A stretch of 38,821 nucleotides of DNA from Syntrophales bacterium (GCA_028718565.1 JAQULO010000013.1:1-38821), one strand, 5' to 3'. Shown: positions 9,321 to 18,657, counted from the first letter of the stretch. Notes: a model not told the origin generated them from the sequence alone. Numbers and translations: made by a program.

Positions 9321-10760
9321 TCAATGATCCGGCCCTTGTTGCGGTTCAAAGGCCCGTTTTGCTCCCAGAAAAGACGGCAGATGTCTGATCAGGTGCCAGA
9401 GGCTCCAGCGATGCTGCCATATCCTTTTCCCGAATCTTTTACGCCAGACCGGATCAGAGTAGAAACGCTTCACATGGGTATTGTAGAGATAATCGAGCCT
9501 TTCTTTTGAGGCGATCCCTTTCGGAATGAAAACGAAATTGAGACAGTTCATCCGCCGCCAGTCCTCATGAAAGTTCCCTTCCTCACGGATGGTTGACCAT
9601 ACGGGTGCTCCGGGAAAGGGGGTAAACTTGGCCATGTTCATATCGTCAAGTCCCAGAGAGAGGACGTAATCGCTCGTCTTTTGGATCGATTCTTCCGTCT
9701 CCCCCGGCAATCCCATCATGAACAACCCCTTGACCCGCAGACCGCACGACTTGATTCGTGCAACCGTGTCCTGAACCTCTTCCAGGCTGACCCCGGATTT
9801 GTGCCTCTCCAGCAACGCCGGATCAGCCGACTCAATCCCGACGGAGACCATCAGGCAGCCTGCATCCCGGAGCATTGTGAGGAGTTCATCGTCAGCATAG
9901 CCGACGCGGACCGCGCAGTTGAATTGGATGCCCAGCGGTTTGGCAGACAAGAGCCGGCACAGTTCGGCAATGCGGGATCTCTCCAAGGTAAAGAGGTCGT
10001 CATAGATGTTGATGTGCCGGACTCCGAAGCGTTTCCGGAGATGACTCATGTGTTCGTAAATGTAGTCGGGGCTGTTGAACCGAAAGGATCGTTTAAAGAC
10101 GGAACGATCGCAGTAGGAGCACTGGTAAGGACAGCCTCGGCTGGTGTTCATCGTGGCACCGGGTGTGCGGATATAGCTGAAGAGCGGCAGGGTATAGCCT
10201 TCCGGAAAACCCTTCAGTCCCTCGTAATCCGGGAAGGGAAGCAGGTCCATATCGAGGAGCGTCCTCCGGGGTGGATTGACAATGACCTCATCGCCGTTGC
10301 GTCTGATCAATCCTTCAATTGTGGCAGGTTCTTTTCCCGAAGCCAATTCAGAGAGGGTCACCTCCCCCTCGCCGGGACAGAGATAGTCGATGCCGGGAAA
10401 GCCCGCCATCAGGGACGCTCCCTTGGCGGAGACGTGAACCCCGCCAAAGACAGTCTTGATCGCGGGATCGACTTCCTTGATCCGGACCGCCATGTCGTGA
10501 CCGTCCAGGAAGCTGGAGGTCGTCGTCGAGAAACCAACCAGTTCCGGATCGGAGTGCAGAACGATCTTTACGTTTTCTTCGACCCCCTGCGGCGCGTAAG
10601 GGCCAAGGCAATCGTGCAGGACAACGACATGACCATCGCGCTTCAGATAGCCTGCAATCGAGAGGAGCCCGAGAGGAGCCATCCTGTTGGCCGTCGCCGT
10701 AATATCTTTCTTTCCGGGGATCCAGTTCGATCCGGCGGGATGGACCAGGGTTATCCTCAT
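9321..10760 (-). CDS. B12-binding-domain radical SAM protein
   Basis: N-terminal Rossmann-like domain (MRITLVHPAGSNW...DPELVGFSTTTSSF...KTVFGGVHVSAKG); radical SAM motif TSRGCPYQCSYC; BchE/HpnP-like architecture. Confidence 0.9.
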   Translation of the reverse strand: MRITLVHPAGSNWIPGKKDITATANRMAPLGLLSIAGYLKRDGHVVVLHDCLGPYAPQGVEENVKIVLHSDPELVGFSTTTSSFLDGHDMAVRIKEVDPAIKTVFGGVHVSAKGASLMAGFPGIDYLCPGEGEVTLSELASGKEPATIEGLIRRNGDEVIVNPPRRTLLDMDLLPFPDYEGLKGFPEGYTLPLFSYIRTPGATMNTSRGCPYQCSYCDRSVFKRSFRFNSPDYIYEHMSHLRKRFGVRHINIYDDLFTLERSRIAELCRLLSAKPLGIQFNCAVRVGYADDELLTMLRDAGCLMVSVGIESADPALLERHKSGVSLEEVQDTVARIKSCGLRVKGLFMMGLPGETEESIQKTSDYVLSLGLDDMNMAKFTPFPGAPVWSTIREEGNFHEDWRRMNCLNFVFIPKGIASKERLDYLYNTHVKRFYSDPVWRKRFGKRIWQHRWSLWHLIRHLPSFLGAKRAFEPQQGPDH

Positions 10761-10776
10761 AAATTTTTTGCAGGCC

Positions 10777-11499
10777 TTATTTGTTTTTTATAAAGGGTCG
10801 GACGCAAATCCTTCGAAAAATCAAACGGCTGAAGGTAGCGCTGTTACGCATGAAATCGACAAAGCCCCGATAGTGGGAGACCCGCTCCCCTTCAGGCTGA
10901 TACGTCACCCGGACAGGCGCTTCCATAACGGTAATACCCTGCCCTCTCGCCTCCGCCAGGATTTCCACCTCAAACTGGAAGCGCCTGGCCTTGACCCGCA
11001 GTTTCAAGCTCTCCGGCAGCGGGTAGAGTCTGAAGCCGCTTTGCGAATCCGCAATGTCAGGCCCACCCGAGGCCCGCACCCAGAAGTTCGAGAAGCCTCG
11101 CCCGAAGCGACTTTTCCACGGCACATGGCAGTGATCCATTCCTTCTCTTCGCCCGACGACAATCGGCCTCTTGCCCGGAGGGACGGCCTTGATGAAATTC
11201 CAGGCGTCTGCCGGGTCGTGCTGTCCGTCGGCGTCGATAGTGACGGCCCAGTCCACCGAGGGCGCGGCTGCGGCAAAACCGGTCAAGATCGCGGCCCCCT
11301 TTCCAAGATTGTCGTCATGACGGATCACGGTCACGGATGGGATATCATTGATCCGGTCATAAGTCCCATCGGTCGAGCCGTCGTCGATGACGAAGAGGGG
11401 TGCACCGATCTTAAGGGCCTCGGCAATGACCTCTGCTATCTTCCCTTCATGATTATAAACGGGAATCACGATCGCCACACGGCTGATGTCTATATTCAT
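10777..11499 (-). CDS. Family 2 glycosyltransferase
   Basis: VAIVIPVYNHEGKIAEVI, VIDDGSTDGT, TIDADGQHDP (DxD-like), SGFRLYP. Confidence 0.93.
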   Translation of the reverse strand: MNIDISRVAIVIPVYNHEGKIAEVIAEALKIGAPLFVIDDGSTDGTYDRINDIPSVTVIRHDDNLGKGAAILTGFAAAAPSVDWAVTIDADGQHDPADAWNFIKAVPPGKRPIVVGRREGMDHCHVPWKSRFGRGFSNFWVRASGGPDIADSQSGFRLYPLPESLKLRVKARRFQFEVEILAEARGQGITVMEAPVRVTYQPEGERVSHYRGFVDFMRNSATFSRLIFRRICVRPFIKNK

Positions 11500-11508
11500 C
11501 GCGTTTTC

Positions 11509-13227
11509 CTAATCGGCAAAGAAGGCCATCCCCCAAGTCCCCGGCCCTGTATGCACACCCGTCGTCAACGAAAGCGGGGTGACTGCAATCTCCGCCAGGG
11601 GGTATCGTTTTTCAATTTCGGGGCGAACGGACTGCCTCACCCAGTCGCCGTTGTCCGTATATTCCAGCCAAATGGCTGACCGTGAATCCTTCGGCAGAAC
11701 CTCGCCGAGTTTGTCAAGGGCAAAGGTGATTTGATCCTGCCGGTTCCTGACCATGCCGACCTTTTGGGCACCATCGGCTTGAGGGCTGATGACCGGCTTC
11801 ATGTGCAGCAGATCACCGACAAAGGCCCCCGTTTTTGAAAGTCGTCCGCCGACGGCCAGATAGTGCAATCTGTCCACGAAAAGATATTCATGACAGCGCG
11901 CAACCGCCTTTTCTGCAAAAGCAATGACCTCGTCCGGGTCGGTTGTCCGGCGGGAAAATTCAGCCGTCATCGCGGCCAGAAGTCCCAGCCGTCCCGCGGC
12001 GCACCCGGTATCGACGACTGTAAGTGCGTTTTCAGGATCATGGTCGGCCTTCCACTGTAGGGCCGTCTGGTAATTTCCGGTGTAAACCGATCCCACACAG
12101 AGATAGAGAACTTTGCCGTAGAGGCTGAGCGCCCCCTGATACGCCTGATGCCGTTCCCGGACGGAGGACTGGGAGGTCGAAGCGGGGGTCCTTTTTTTCA
12201 TGGCGCCATAAAGGGTTCCGGGGGTAAGGCAACTTTCCGGCAGAGAGGTATCCCCCAGGGAGATGTAGCTGTCGAGAAGGGTTATCTCGAACTGTCGTGC
12301 CACATCGCGCGTGAGCGAGCCCGCCGCGTCGGTCATCACATGAATCGCCTGCGCTCCTTGCGAATCCCGAAAGGTGGCCATCTGCGCGCTCAAATCATCT
12401 TCGGACCAGCGGACAACATCCCCGAACTTTTCCAGAGACCGTCGCGCCTCCGCCCGGTCGGGCGTATGGAGGTGCACCTTGACATAAGCGCCTTTTCTGA
12501 TGACCACGAGACTCTCCCCGATTTCTGCGAGGGAGGCCATTTCTGCTTCCAATGTCTCTCCCGGCGACAGAACCATATCCACGCAGTACCCAGGTTCCGG
12601 CGCAACGGCGGCCTCTGCGCCATGCAGATGGAGTTGATCTCCGAAGAGAGCAGCGACAGGACAGAAAGTTTCGGCGTTGCCGATCAGGGAGTTGAAAAAT
12701 CCGTCAAAAAAGAGAAGCATTCCCAGTGCCCCGGCATCGACAACCCCCGCCTCCTTCAGGCGTGGTTGCCGCTCCGGTGTTTCCCGCACAACACTTACCA
12801 GATGCGCCATGATCCCTTCAACCCACGCTGTGTCCGCGGCGGCAGGAGCCTCGCAAACAACTTCCGCGAGCCCATCGAAAAAGGTCAGCATCGTCCCCGG
12901 CTGTGGATCTCCGACCGCTCGCCATGCCTGATCCCGTCCCTTTTGAATCGCCGCGGGGAACTTCTCCGGGGTATTCGCACGGATGAAGGCGTCGAAGAAT
13001 CGGGCCGCGATATTGCCGGCATTCCCCCGCGCCGAAAAGAGCAGATCTTCGGCGACGTCTTCACTGTTCGTATCAATCCGGCGCAACGGCGCCAGGCTGA
13101 TGATGAGATTGCGCCCCGTATCACCGTCGGGAACAGGAAATACATTGATGCGGTCCAGAAGACCCGACCAGGCCGTCACCCGCTCGACACCGTCAACAAG
13201 GGCTCTGCGAAAATTCGGGGCTGTCAT
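11509..13227 (-). CDS. DAK2/DhaL-like and DegV domain fusion (FakA-FakB-like putative fatty-acyl kinase/carrier)
   Basis: DhaL/FakA motifs INVFPVPDGDTGRNLIISL and SARGNAGNIAARF; C-terminal DegV motifs IHVMTDAAGSLTRDVARQF and TSQSSV. Start assigned at 13227, where ATG overlaps the thioesterase stop by one base (TGATG); the listed ORF runs upstream to 13326. Confidence 0.85.
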   Translation of the reverse strand: MTAPNFRRALVDGVERVTAWSGLLDRINVFPVPDGDTGRNLIISLAPLRRIDTNSEDVAEDLLFSARGNAGNIAARFFDAFIRANTPEKFPAAIQKGRDQAWRAVGDPQPGTMLTFFDGLAEVVCEAPAAADTAWVEGIMAHLVSVVRETPERQPRLKEAGVVDAGALGMLLFFDGFFNSLIGNAETFCPVAALFGDQLHLHGAEAAVAPEPGYCVDMVLSPGETLEAEMASLAEIGESLVVIRKGAYVKVHLHTPDRAEARRSLEKFGDVVRWSEDDLSAQMATFRDSQGAQAIHVMTDAAGSLTRDVARQFEITLLDSYISLGDTSLPESCLTPGTLYGAMKKRTPASTSQSSVRERHQAYQGALSLYGKVLYLCVGSVYTGNYQTALQWKADHDPENALTVVDTGCAAGRLGLLAAMTAEFSRRTTDPDEVIAFAEKAVARCHEYLFVDRLHYLAVGGRLSKTGAFVGDLLHMKPVISPQADGAQKVGMVRNRQDQITFALDKLGEVLPKDSRSAIWLEYTDNGDWVRQSVRPEIEKRYPLAEIAVTPLSLTTGVHTGPGTWGMAFFAD

Positions 13228-13646
13228 CAAAACTCCAGGGCCGTGCGTATTTCTTCCGGGATTGAGAAGAGCATTTCCATCCCCGGCGCTTTCACTGCGA
13301 CCTGCTCCGTTCTGCCGCGCGTGCATTTTTTGCCGTCTTTTTTCAACCTGATTTCAAAGTCGAAAACGAGTTTCGTCTTCGCTTCCACCAGCGTAGCCTT
13401 GCAGATGAATTCATCCCCATAACGCAGGGGAAAGATGTGTTTCGAGGATGTCCGGATGATCGGGAAGAGGCATTGCGTTTTATTGTAGTACTCGTTGAGG
13501 TCGATACCACGGCGGGCAAGGAGCCCTCTCCTACAGTCCTCATAATAATTGAAATAATTGCCGTGCCATACGATCTGCATGGGATCGAGTTCGTAAAAGG
13601 CTACCCGGCGCTCCGTTTCAAAACTCAAAAGTTGTTTGTCGCTCAT
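13227..13646 (-). CDS. Hot-dog acyl-CoA thioesterase (4HBT/YbgC-like)
   Basis: RRVAFYELDPMQIVWHGNYFNYYEDCRRGLL matches the 4HBT active-site signature. Confidence 0.88.
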   Translation of the reverse strand: MSDKQLLSFETERRVAFYELDPMQIVWHGNYFNYYEDCRRGLLARRGIDLNEYYNKTQCLFPIIRTSSKHIFPLRYGDEFICKATLVEAKTKLVFDFEIRLKKDGKKCTRGRTEQVAVKAPGMEMLFSIPEEIRTALEF

Positions 13647-13663
13647 GACAGAACCCTTTCCAC

Positions 13664-15211
13664 CTATCTTACTGCCGGTTTAAAGACATCCGTTTTGGCG
13701 ATCACCTCAGCGATGTTTTCGATATCCCGGTCCATGGGCCGATCTTCAATGACCCCATCGGCAGTGACACGAATGTTTTTGATCACATCCGACAGCGCCG
13801 GGCGGGCCTGAAAGTCCTTACGCAGCTCACACCCCTGCGCGGCCGTCAGGAGGTGAATGGCGACAATCCGCTCCACGAGGGTACAGATCCGCTGGGCATC
13901 CCGCGCGGCGATGGTGCCGAGGCTGACCTTGTCCTGGTTGTGCGACTCGCAGGATCTGGAGAATGAGGCTGCCGGCATCGTTCCTTTCAGGGCCTCGGCG
14001 CACAGGGCCGTCGCCGTAATGGACATGGCCTTGAAGCCGTGGTTCAACAGAAATCGATCCCCCGCGGCGCCGACCAGATCGGCCGGGAGACCCCGATTGG
14101 TCTGAGGGTTTACCAACAGAATGATCTGACGGTCGGAGATGTCGGCAATCGCTGCCAGGGCGCACTTGAGCGCATCCATCGCAAAGGCGATATGCCCGCC
14201 GTAAAAATTGCCGCTCATGAAAGGCTTCCCCGTCTCGGGATCAAAGATCGGATTGTCATTCGAGCTGTTGGCTTCCGTCTCGACCCACACCCTGATCCAG
14301 GCAAGGGCATCATAGAGGACCCCGGCAATCTGCGGGGTGCAGCGTATGGAGTAAGGGTCCTGCAGGGAATCGGGGGAGTGCTCTTCCATCTCGGACGAGG
14401 AGTGTTTTGTCGCCAGGAGATCCCGCAGGCGTTTGGCGACATGGATTTGTCCGGCGAAGGGTTTCACCTCGCCGATTAGGGGATGAAAATGATGAACCTT
14501 CCCTTTGAAGGCATGGACACTCAGGGCGGCGGCGCACATAAAGGCGTCAAGAATCCTCTCCGCCCGGTCCACCACCATGACGGCAATCCCCGTCATGGTC
14601 GATGTTCCGTTGATCATCGACAGGGGCTCTTTCGGTTCGAAACGATAGGGGGAGAGTTTGGCTGCCTGCAGCGCCTTCAGCGCTGGCATCCTCTTACCCC
14701 GGTACAAGACCTCCCGTTCCCCCGCCAGGCAGGCGGCGACGTACGACATGGGGGTGAGATCGCCGGAGGCGCCGACGGAGCCCTCGGACGGGACCGCCGG
14801 GGTAATGCCGAGATTTAGAAAGGCCTCGAGCTGCTTTAACAGCGCCATCGATACGGCAGAATACCCCATCGCCAGGCAAATCATCCGGCAAAGCATGGCG
14901 GCACGCGTTTCTGCTACGCCGATGAGATCGCCCGTTCCGCAACCGTGGAAGGCAATCGGGCTCACGACATGCTTTGAGGCGGCCTTCACGGATATCCGCT
15001 TTCCGCATGATTTGCCGTATCCGGTGTTGGCTCCGTACACGGCGACACCATTCTGCATGGCGTCCGTCAGCATGGCCCGCGCCCCTTCAATTCTCCGGAT
15101 GAAGCTTTCATCCGCGCTCAACCGTACCGCCGCCTTTCCTTCAGAGACGGCAACAATCTGCTCAAGGGTCACGGGGCCTTCTCCAACAACAACCGCTTTC
15201 TTCTTAATCAT
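13664..15211 (-). CDS. MIO-dependent aromatic amino acid ammonia-lyase (HAL/PAL/TAL family)
   Basis: MIO triad in EGSVGASGDLTPMSY; VYGANTGYGKS; LQDPYSIRCTPQ; NSSNDNPIFDPETGKPFMSGNFYGG; QGCELRKDF near the C-terminus. Confidence 0.93.
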   Translation of the reverse strand: MIKKKAVVVGEGPVTLEQIVAVSEGKAAVRLSADESFIRRIEGARAMLTDAMQNGVAVYGANTGYGKSCGKRISVKAASKHVVSPIAFHGCGTGDLIGVAETRAAMLCRMICLAMGYSAVSMALLKQLEAFLNLGITPAVPSEGSVGASGDLTPMSYVAACLAGEREVLYRGKRMPALKALQAAKLSPYRFEPKEPLSMINGTSTMTGIAVMVVDRAERILDAFMCAAALSVHAFKGKVHHFHPLIGEVKPFAGQIHVAKRLRDLLATKHSSSEMEEHSPDSLQDPYSIRCTPQIAGVLYDALAWIRVWVETEANSSNDNPIFDPETGKPFMSGNFYGGHIAFAMDALKCALAAIADISDRQIILLVNPQTNRGLPADLVGAAGDRFLLNHGFKAMSITATALCAEALKGTMPAASFSRSCESHNQDKVSLGTIAARDAQRICTLVERIVAIHLLTAAQGCELRKDFQARPALSDVIKNIRVTADGVIEDRPMDRDIENIAEVIAKTDVFKPAVR

Positions 15212-16478
15212 TTTTCGTAATTCCTTCTTTTCCGAATGTATGGGATATCAGATCCCGCCTGCGATGGCGGAATGTGTTATCGGCCTTTTCTTTTACGATG
15301 ACCTTTTTGAGGAGTTTGAACATTTTATAGTTCTGAGGCTCCTCTTTATAAAAGGCATTCCATGCCTCATGGTACAGTTCCTGAAGTCTTTGAGGAGTCA
15401 TATGTTTCGGCTGAAAGATCACCCGGTCGCAGGTATAGTCGTTCCAATCGTAAGACATGATGCGGCCTTCCCGATGGAGATCCTCAAAGGCCCGGGTATG
15501 GGGGAATGGGGTCAGAACGGTAAATTCCGCGAGGTCGAGTTCGACCTCCAGGAGAAAATCGATCAACCTCTTGATGTCGTCTTCCGTCTGATGGTCCAAC
15601 CCCAGCAGGATAGTCCCCTCGACGCCGATGCCGTGGTCGTGATAGCGTCTGATTCGGTTGCGGATGGTGTCGGATGTATCGAAGATGGCCTGATAGACAT
15701 ACCAGGCCCCTGCCTGGGCGGCCAGATCGAGGACCTCGTCATCATCCTCGATGGGATGGCAGCACCATTTCTTTTTCAGGGGAATCATCTCCCGGAAGAG
15801 TCCCAGTTCCCACGCCTTGTTCTGAGCCAGTGAATTGTCGACGAGAAAGAGCCGGTTGTTGTCGATCCCGGCCATTTCTTCGATCACGCGGTCATAGGGG
15901 CGAGGCCTGAAGGATCGACCTCCCAGGAAACTGACGCAACAGGGATAGCAACTGAAGCGGCCTCCCCGTGAGGCATGGATGAGATCGACCATCTGCATTC
16001 CTTTGTGGTAGTAAAGCTCACGCGTCAAGATTGAGCGTCGCGCCGGCCCGAGCGACTCAATGGGGGGAAAATCGAGGAGGTAGTCATAGCGTTGTTGCAG
16101 GCGACCTTTTTTGAAATCGTCGATCACGCCGTCCATGCGCCCCTCCGCCTCGCCAAGGAAGACGGAATCGGCATGCAGCATTGTCTCTTCATCGTGCAAC
16201 ATCGTAGCAATACCGCCAAAAATGACCTTGATCCCGCGAGCCCTGAACCGGTCGGCGATCTCCCAGCCTCTTTTGATCTGGCTTGTCAGCATCATGGAAA
16301 TACCGACCAGGTCTGGGGAGTCTTCAAAATCAATGGGGACAAGGTTTTCGTCGACAAAATCAACATCAACTTCTTCGGGAAGGGTTGCCGCAAAAACGAC
16401 CGGTCCGTGGGGGGGTAAATGAAACTCCGTCTGCCCCTCGAGTTTGCACCATTTCGGATAGATCAATTTTAATTTCAT
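15204..16478 (-). CDS. B12-binding-domain radical SAM-like protein with a non-canonical Cys motif
   Basis: N-terminal B12-binding-like domain (DSPDLVGISMMLTSQIKRG...KVIFGGIATML); HASRGGRFSCYPCCVSFLGG aligns with the TSRGCxxxCxxC motif but has Gly at the first Cys. Overlaps the lyase start by 8 bp. Confidence 0.85.
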   Translation of the reverse strand: MKLKLIYPKWCKLEGQTEFHLPPHGPVVFAATLPEEVDVDFVDENLVPIDFEDSPDLVGISMMLTSQIKRGWEIADRFRARGIKVIFGGIATMLHDEETMLHADSVFLGEAEGRMDGVIDDFKKGRLQQRYDYLLDFPPIESLGPARRSILTRELYYHKGMQMVDLIHASRGGRFSCYPCCVSFLGGRSFRPRPYDRVIEEMAGIDNNRLFLVDNSLAQNKAWELGLFREMIPLKKKWCCHPIEDDDEVLDLAAQAGAWYVYQAIFDTSDTIRNRIRRYHDHGIGVEGTILLGLDHQTEDDIKRLIDFLLEVELDLAEFTVLTPFPHTRAFEDLHREGRIMSYDWNDYTCDRVIFQPKHMTPQRLQELYHEAWNAFYKEEPQNYKMFKLLKKVIVKEKADNTFRHRRRDLISHTFGKEGITKND

Positions 16479-16488
16479 GGCGTCCTTT

Positions 16489-17211
16489 TCAATCGGTTTG
16501 ACCCGGTGACGGTTGCTGCTGCAAATCTCCGGCGGATATGGGTTCAGCGCTGATCAACGTCAGGCGGAGCGAATAATCCACTGCGGTATAACCGGTCAGT
16601 TCCACCACGCCCGGCATCCCGCTTTGAACGGCGGAGGCCCTGACCTTGCGACGAGTTTTGTGATTTGCGCCGTAGGCCGTGATCTCCCAGCCGTCACCCC
16701 GACGGGCAACCACATCGATTATCCCGCCTTGCCGGTCGTCGTACCGGCAGACGGCGGCACCGTCTTCGAGGGTGCCGGTCTCCAGAAGACGTCCCTCGGG
16801 CGCAAGAAAAATGAGACGGATATCCTCCATCATGTTGTCCGCAAACCGAGGCGTATCGAAGGGCGGCACCGCCCGCTCCACGTGCACCTCTTTTCCGCCT
16901 CCGGCCTCAAAAAGGACAAAGCCTTCCAGGGTAAGGAGCGCACTGTGTGTTCTCCGCGCCCGGGGATCGAACAGGGTGATGCCCAAAAGGGTCTCCGGCG
17001 TCCGTCCGGCAACGGTTGCCTCCAGCGAATGAATCAATCGATAGGGGCGGTTAAGGAAGGGCTGCTCGCATCGCCGCACATTGTCCTGTGCGCCCGTCGT
17101 ATCCGAAGGAGGGATAACGGGAAGCCGGCCGCACGCGCTCAAAAGGACTGCCAACGCCATCCCCCCCAGCCATAACAGAGAGGTCTGTCGGATTATACGG
17201 AGGCTCTTCAT
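16489..17211 (-). CDS. DUF3261-like outer-membrane lipoprotein
   Basis: Lipoprotein signal MALAVLLSACGRLPVIPP (lipobox LSAC). Position next to LolA and general character match the DUF3261 lipoproteins of aryl polyene clusters. Confidence 0.7.
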   Translation of the reverse strand: MKSLRIIRQTSLLWLGGMALAVLLSACGRLPVIPPSDTTGAQDNVRRCEQPFLNRPYRLIHSLEATVAGRTPETLLGITLFDPRARRTHSALLTLEGFVLFEAGGGKEVHVERAVPPFDTPRFADNMMEDIRLIFLAPEGRLLETGTLEDGAAVCRYDDRQGGIIDVVARRGDGWEITAYGANHKTRRKVRASAVQSGMPGVVELTGYTAVDYSLRLTLISAEPISAGDLQQQPSPGQTD

Positions 17212-17861
17212 TCCACTTCCCGGAATATTGATTCAGGGATCTTTCCATTGACCCGGATATCGCTGAATTCAAAGAGGGTGTAGTTCCCTTCACTCTCTAC
17301 GATCTTCACGGATCGCAAAATGCCCGGTCTGTCGGGCGCCGGCGCGATCACGATGCGTTCGATCATCGCAGCAAGCCCCTCTTCCTTCGGCGTCATGATA
17401 ATCTGCGGGTCTTCCCCCCCCTTCAACACCGCCGAAAAATACGGATTGGTTGTAAATCGGCCCTTGCTCCATTGACCGATCTCCTTGAGGATAACCTGCA
17501 TGGATTGAAGCGAGTCGCTGGTAGTTTCGATGAGTCCTGTGCTCCCCTGTGTATACCGCCTGATCCCCTGGCCGCTCGTCAGGAGGATGCTCTTGACCGG
17601 AGACGAGTACTCCCACCGGATTGCATCGGGGGCCTGAAAATAGAAGCGCCCCTGGGAAACCAGGGGGGTGGTCAGGATCTTCATGTGTTTCGACTGGGTA
17701 AACCCGGCATTCAGCGAAGAGACCTTCGCCGATTCCCTCTGAATATCCTCCCAGCTGTTAGTCCAGTTCTCCGCCCATGCGGGCATAGATAAGCACATAA
17801 AAAACGTGAAGATGAGACAGAGAACGCTTGAGATACCGCTCTTTTTTTTCATGAAATCCAT
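17208..17861 (-). CDS. LolA-like outer-membrane lipoprotein carrier protein
   Basis: Signal peptide (KKKSGISSVLCLIFTFFMCLSMPAWA), then NAGFTQSKHMKILTTPLVSQGRFYFQAPDAIRWEYSSPVKSILL, typical of LolA-like proteins. Start at 17861 or 17852; the listed ORF extends to 17945. Confidence 0.88.
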   Translation of the reverse strand: MDFMKKKSGISSVLCLIFTFFMCLSMPAWAENWTNSWEDIQRESAKVSSLNAGFTQSKHMKILTTPLVSQGRFYFQAPDAIRWEYSSPVKSILLTSGQGIRRYTQGSTGLIETTSDSLQSMQVILKEIGQWSKGRFTTNPYFSAVLKGGEDPQIIMTPKEEGLAAMIERIVIAPAPDRPGILRSVKIVESEGNYTLFEFSDIRVNGKIPESIFREVE

Positions 17862-17928
17862 TACCAGCCGGAAGCCGCCGGCAAACAATACGAAGATACA
17901 ATTCTTAAAATGAAAGACAATCGCTTTT

Positions 17929-18657
17929 TCAGAACATCCCACCATTGACCGATATTACCTGCCCCGTAACGTATGACGCGTCATCGGAACAGAGGAATCG
18001 GACAACCTTGGCGACCTCTTCCGGACGTCCGATCCGCGCCATGGGAATGAGCTCCTTGATCTTTACGATGGGCGCGCCCTCGATCATATCGGTATCGATG
18101 AGCCCGGGCGCAACCACATTCACCCGTAATCCCAGACGCGCAACCTCGGAGGCAAGGGAGCGACTGGCGCCGATCAGACCCGCTTTAGCTGCCGCATAAT
18201 TGGCTTGGCCTCTGTTACCCATGAGGGCGGATACGGAGGCGATGGAAACAATCGACCCTTTACGCCTCCGGACCATCGCCTTGACCGCCGGTTTGGTCAT
18301 ATTATAAAAACCTTTCAGGGTCGTTTGAATCACCGAGTCCCAATCTTTCTCCGGCATCATCATGAAGAGGCCGTCGGCATTGATTCCTGCGTTATTGACC
18401 AGAACTGAGAGGCCTTTGTATTGTGCGACGATCCCTTCCATCGCCTCTGCGGCTGCCTTCGAATCGGCCACATCGAAGCAAAGCTTCTCCGCCTGCCCCC
18501 CCTTGGAGCGGATCATACTCAGGGTTTCCTCGGCTGCCGCCTCATTGGACTTGTAGGTGATCAGAACCCCGTAGCCGACAGCGGCGAGATCAACGGCAAT
18601 GGCTCGTCCGATGCCGCGGCTGCCCCCCGTTACAATGGCAATCTGCATGTCATTCAT
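17929..18657 (-). CDS. 3-oxoacyl-[ACP] reductase, SDR family (FabG-like)
   Basis: AIVTGGSRGIGRAIA, NNAGINADGLF, SIVSIASVSALMGNRGQANYAAAKAGL (Ser-Tyr-Lys), VAPGLIDTDM, YVTGQVISVNGGMF. Confidence 0.95.
   Translation of the reverse strand: MNDMQIAIVTGGSRGIGRAIAVDLAAVGYGVLITYKSNEAAAEETLSMIRSKGGQAEKLCFDVADSKAAAEAMEGIVAQYKGLSVLVNNAGINADGLFMMMPEKDWDSVIQTTLKGFYNMTKPAVKAMVRRRKGSIVSIASVSALMGNRGQANYAAAKAGLIGASRSLASEVARLGLRVNVVAPGLIDTDMIEGAPIVKIKELIPMARIGRPEEVAKVVRFLCSDDASYVTGQVISVNGGMF

Noticed and set aside
9317-9337. GCATTCAATGATCCGGCCC resembling the 4320/6173 repeat core
   Set aside because: Only about 19 nt of partial similarity at the convergent gene ends; too short to call a third repeat copy without a genome-wide search.
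9681-10793. 370-aa plus-strand ORF
   Set aside because: Lies opposite the B12-radical SAM gene with conserved motifs; no recognisable domain of its own.
10687-11679. 330-aa plus-strand ORF
   Set aside because: Antisense to the GT2 gene.
12148-13422. 424-aa plus-strand ORF
   Set aside because: Antisense to the DAK2-DegV and thioesterase genes, which have clear motifs; low-complexity Arg/Pro/Gly-rich composition typical of a shadow ORF.
14658-15833. 391-aa plus-strand ORF
   Set aside because: Spans two genes antisense (lyase and radical SAM-like); composition typical of a shadow ORF.
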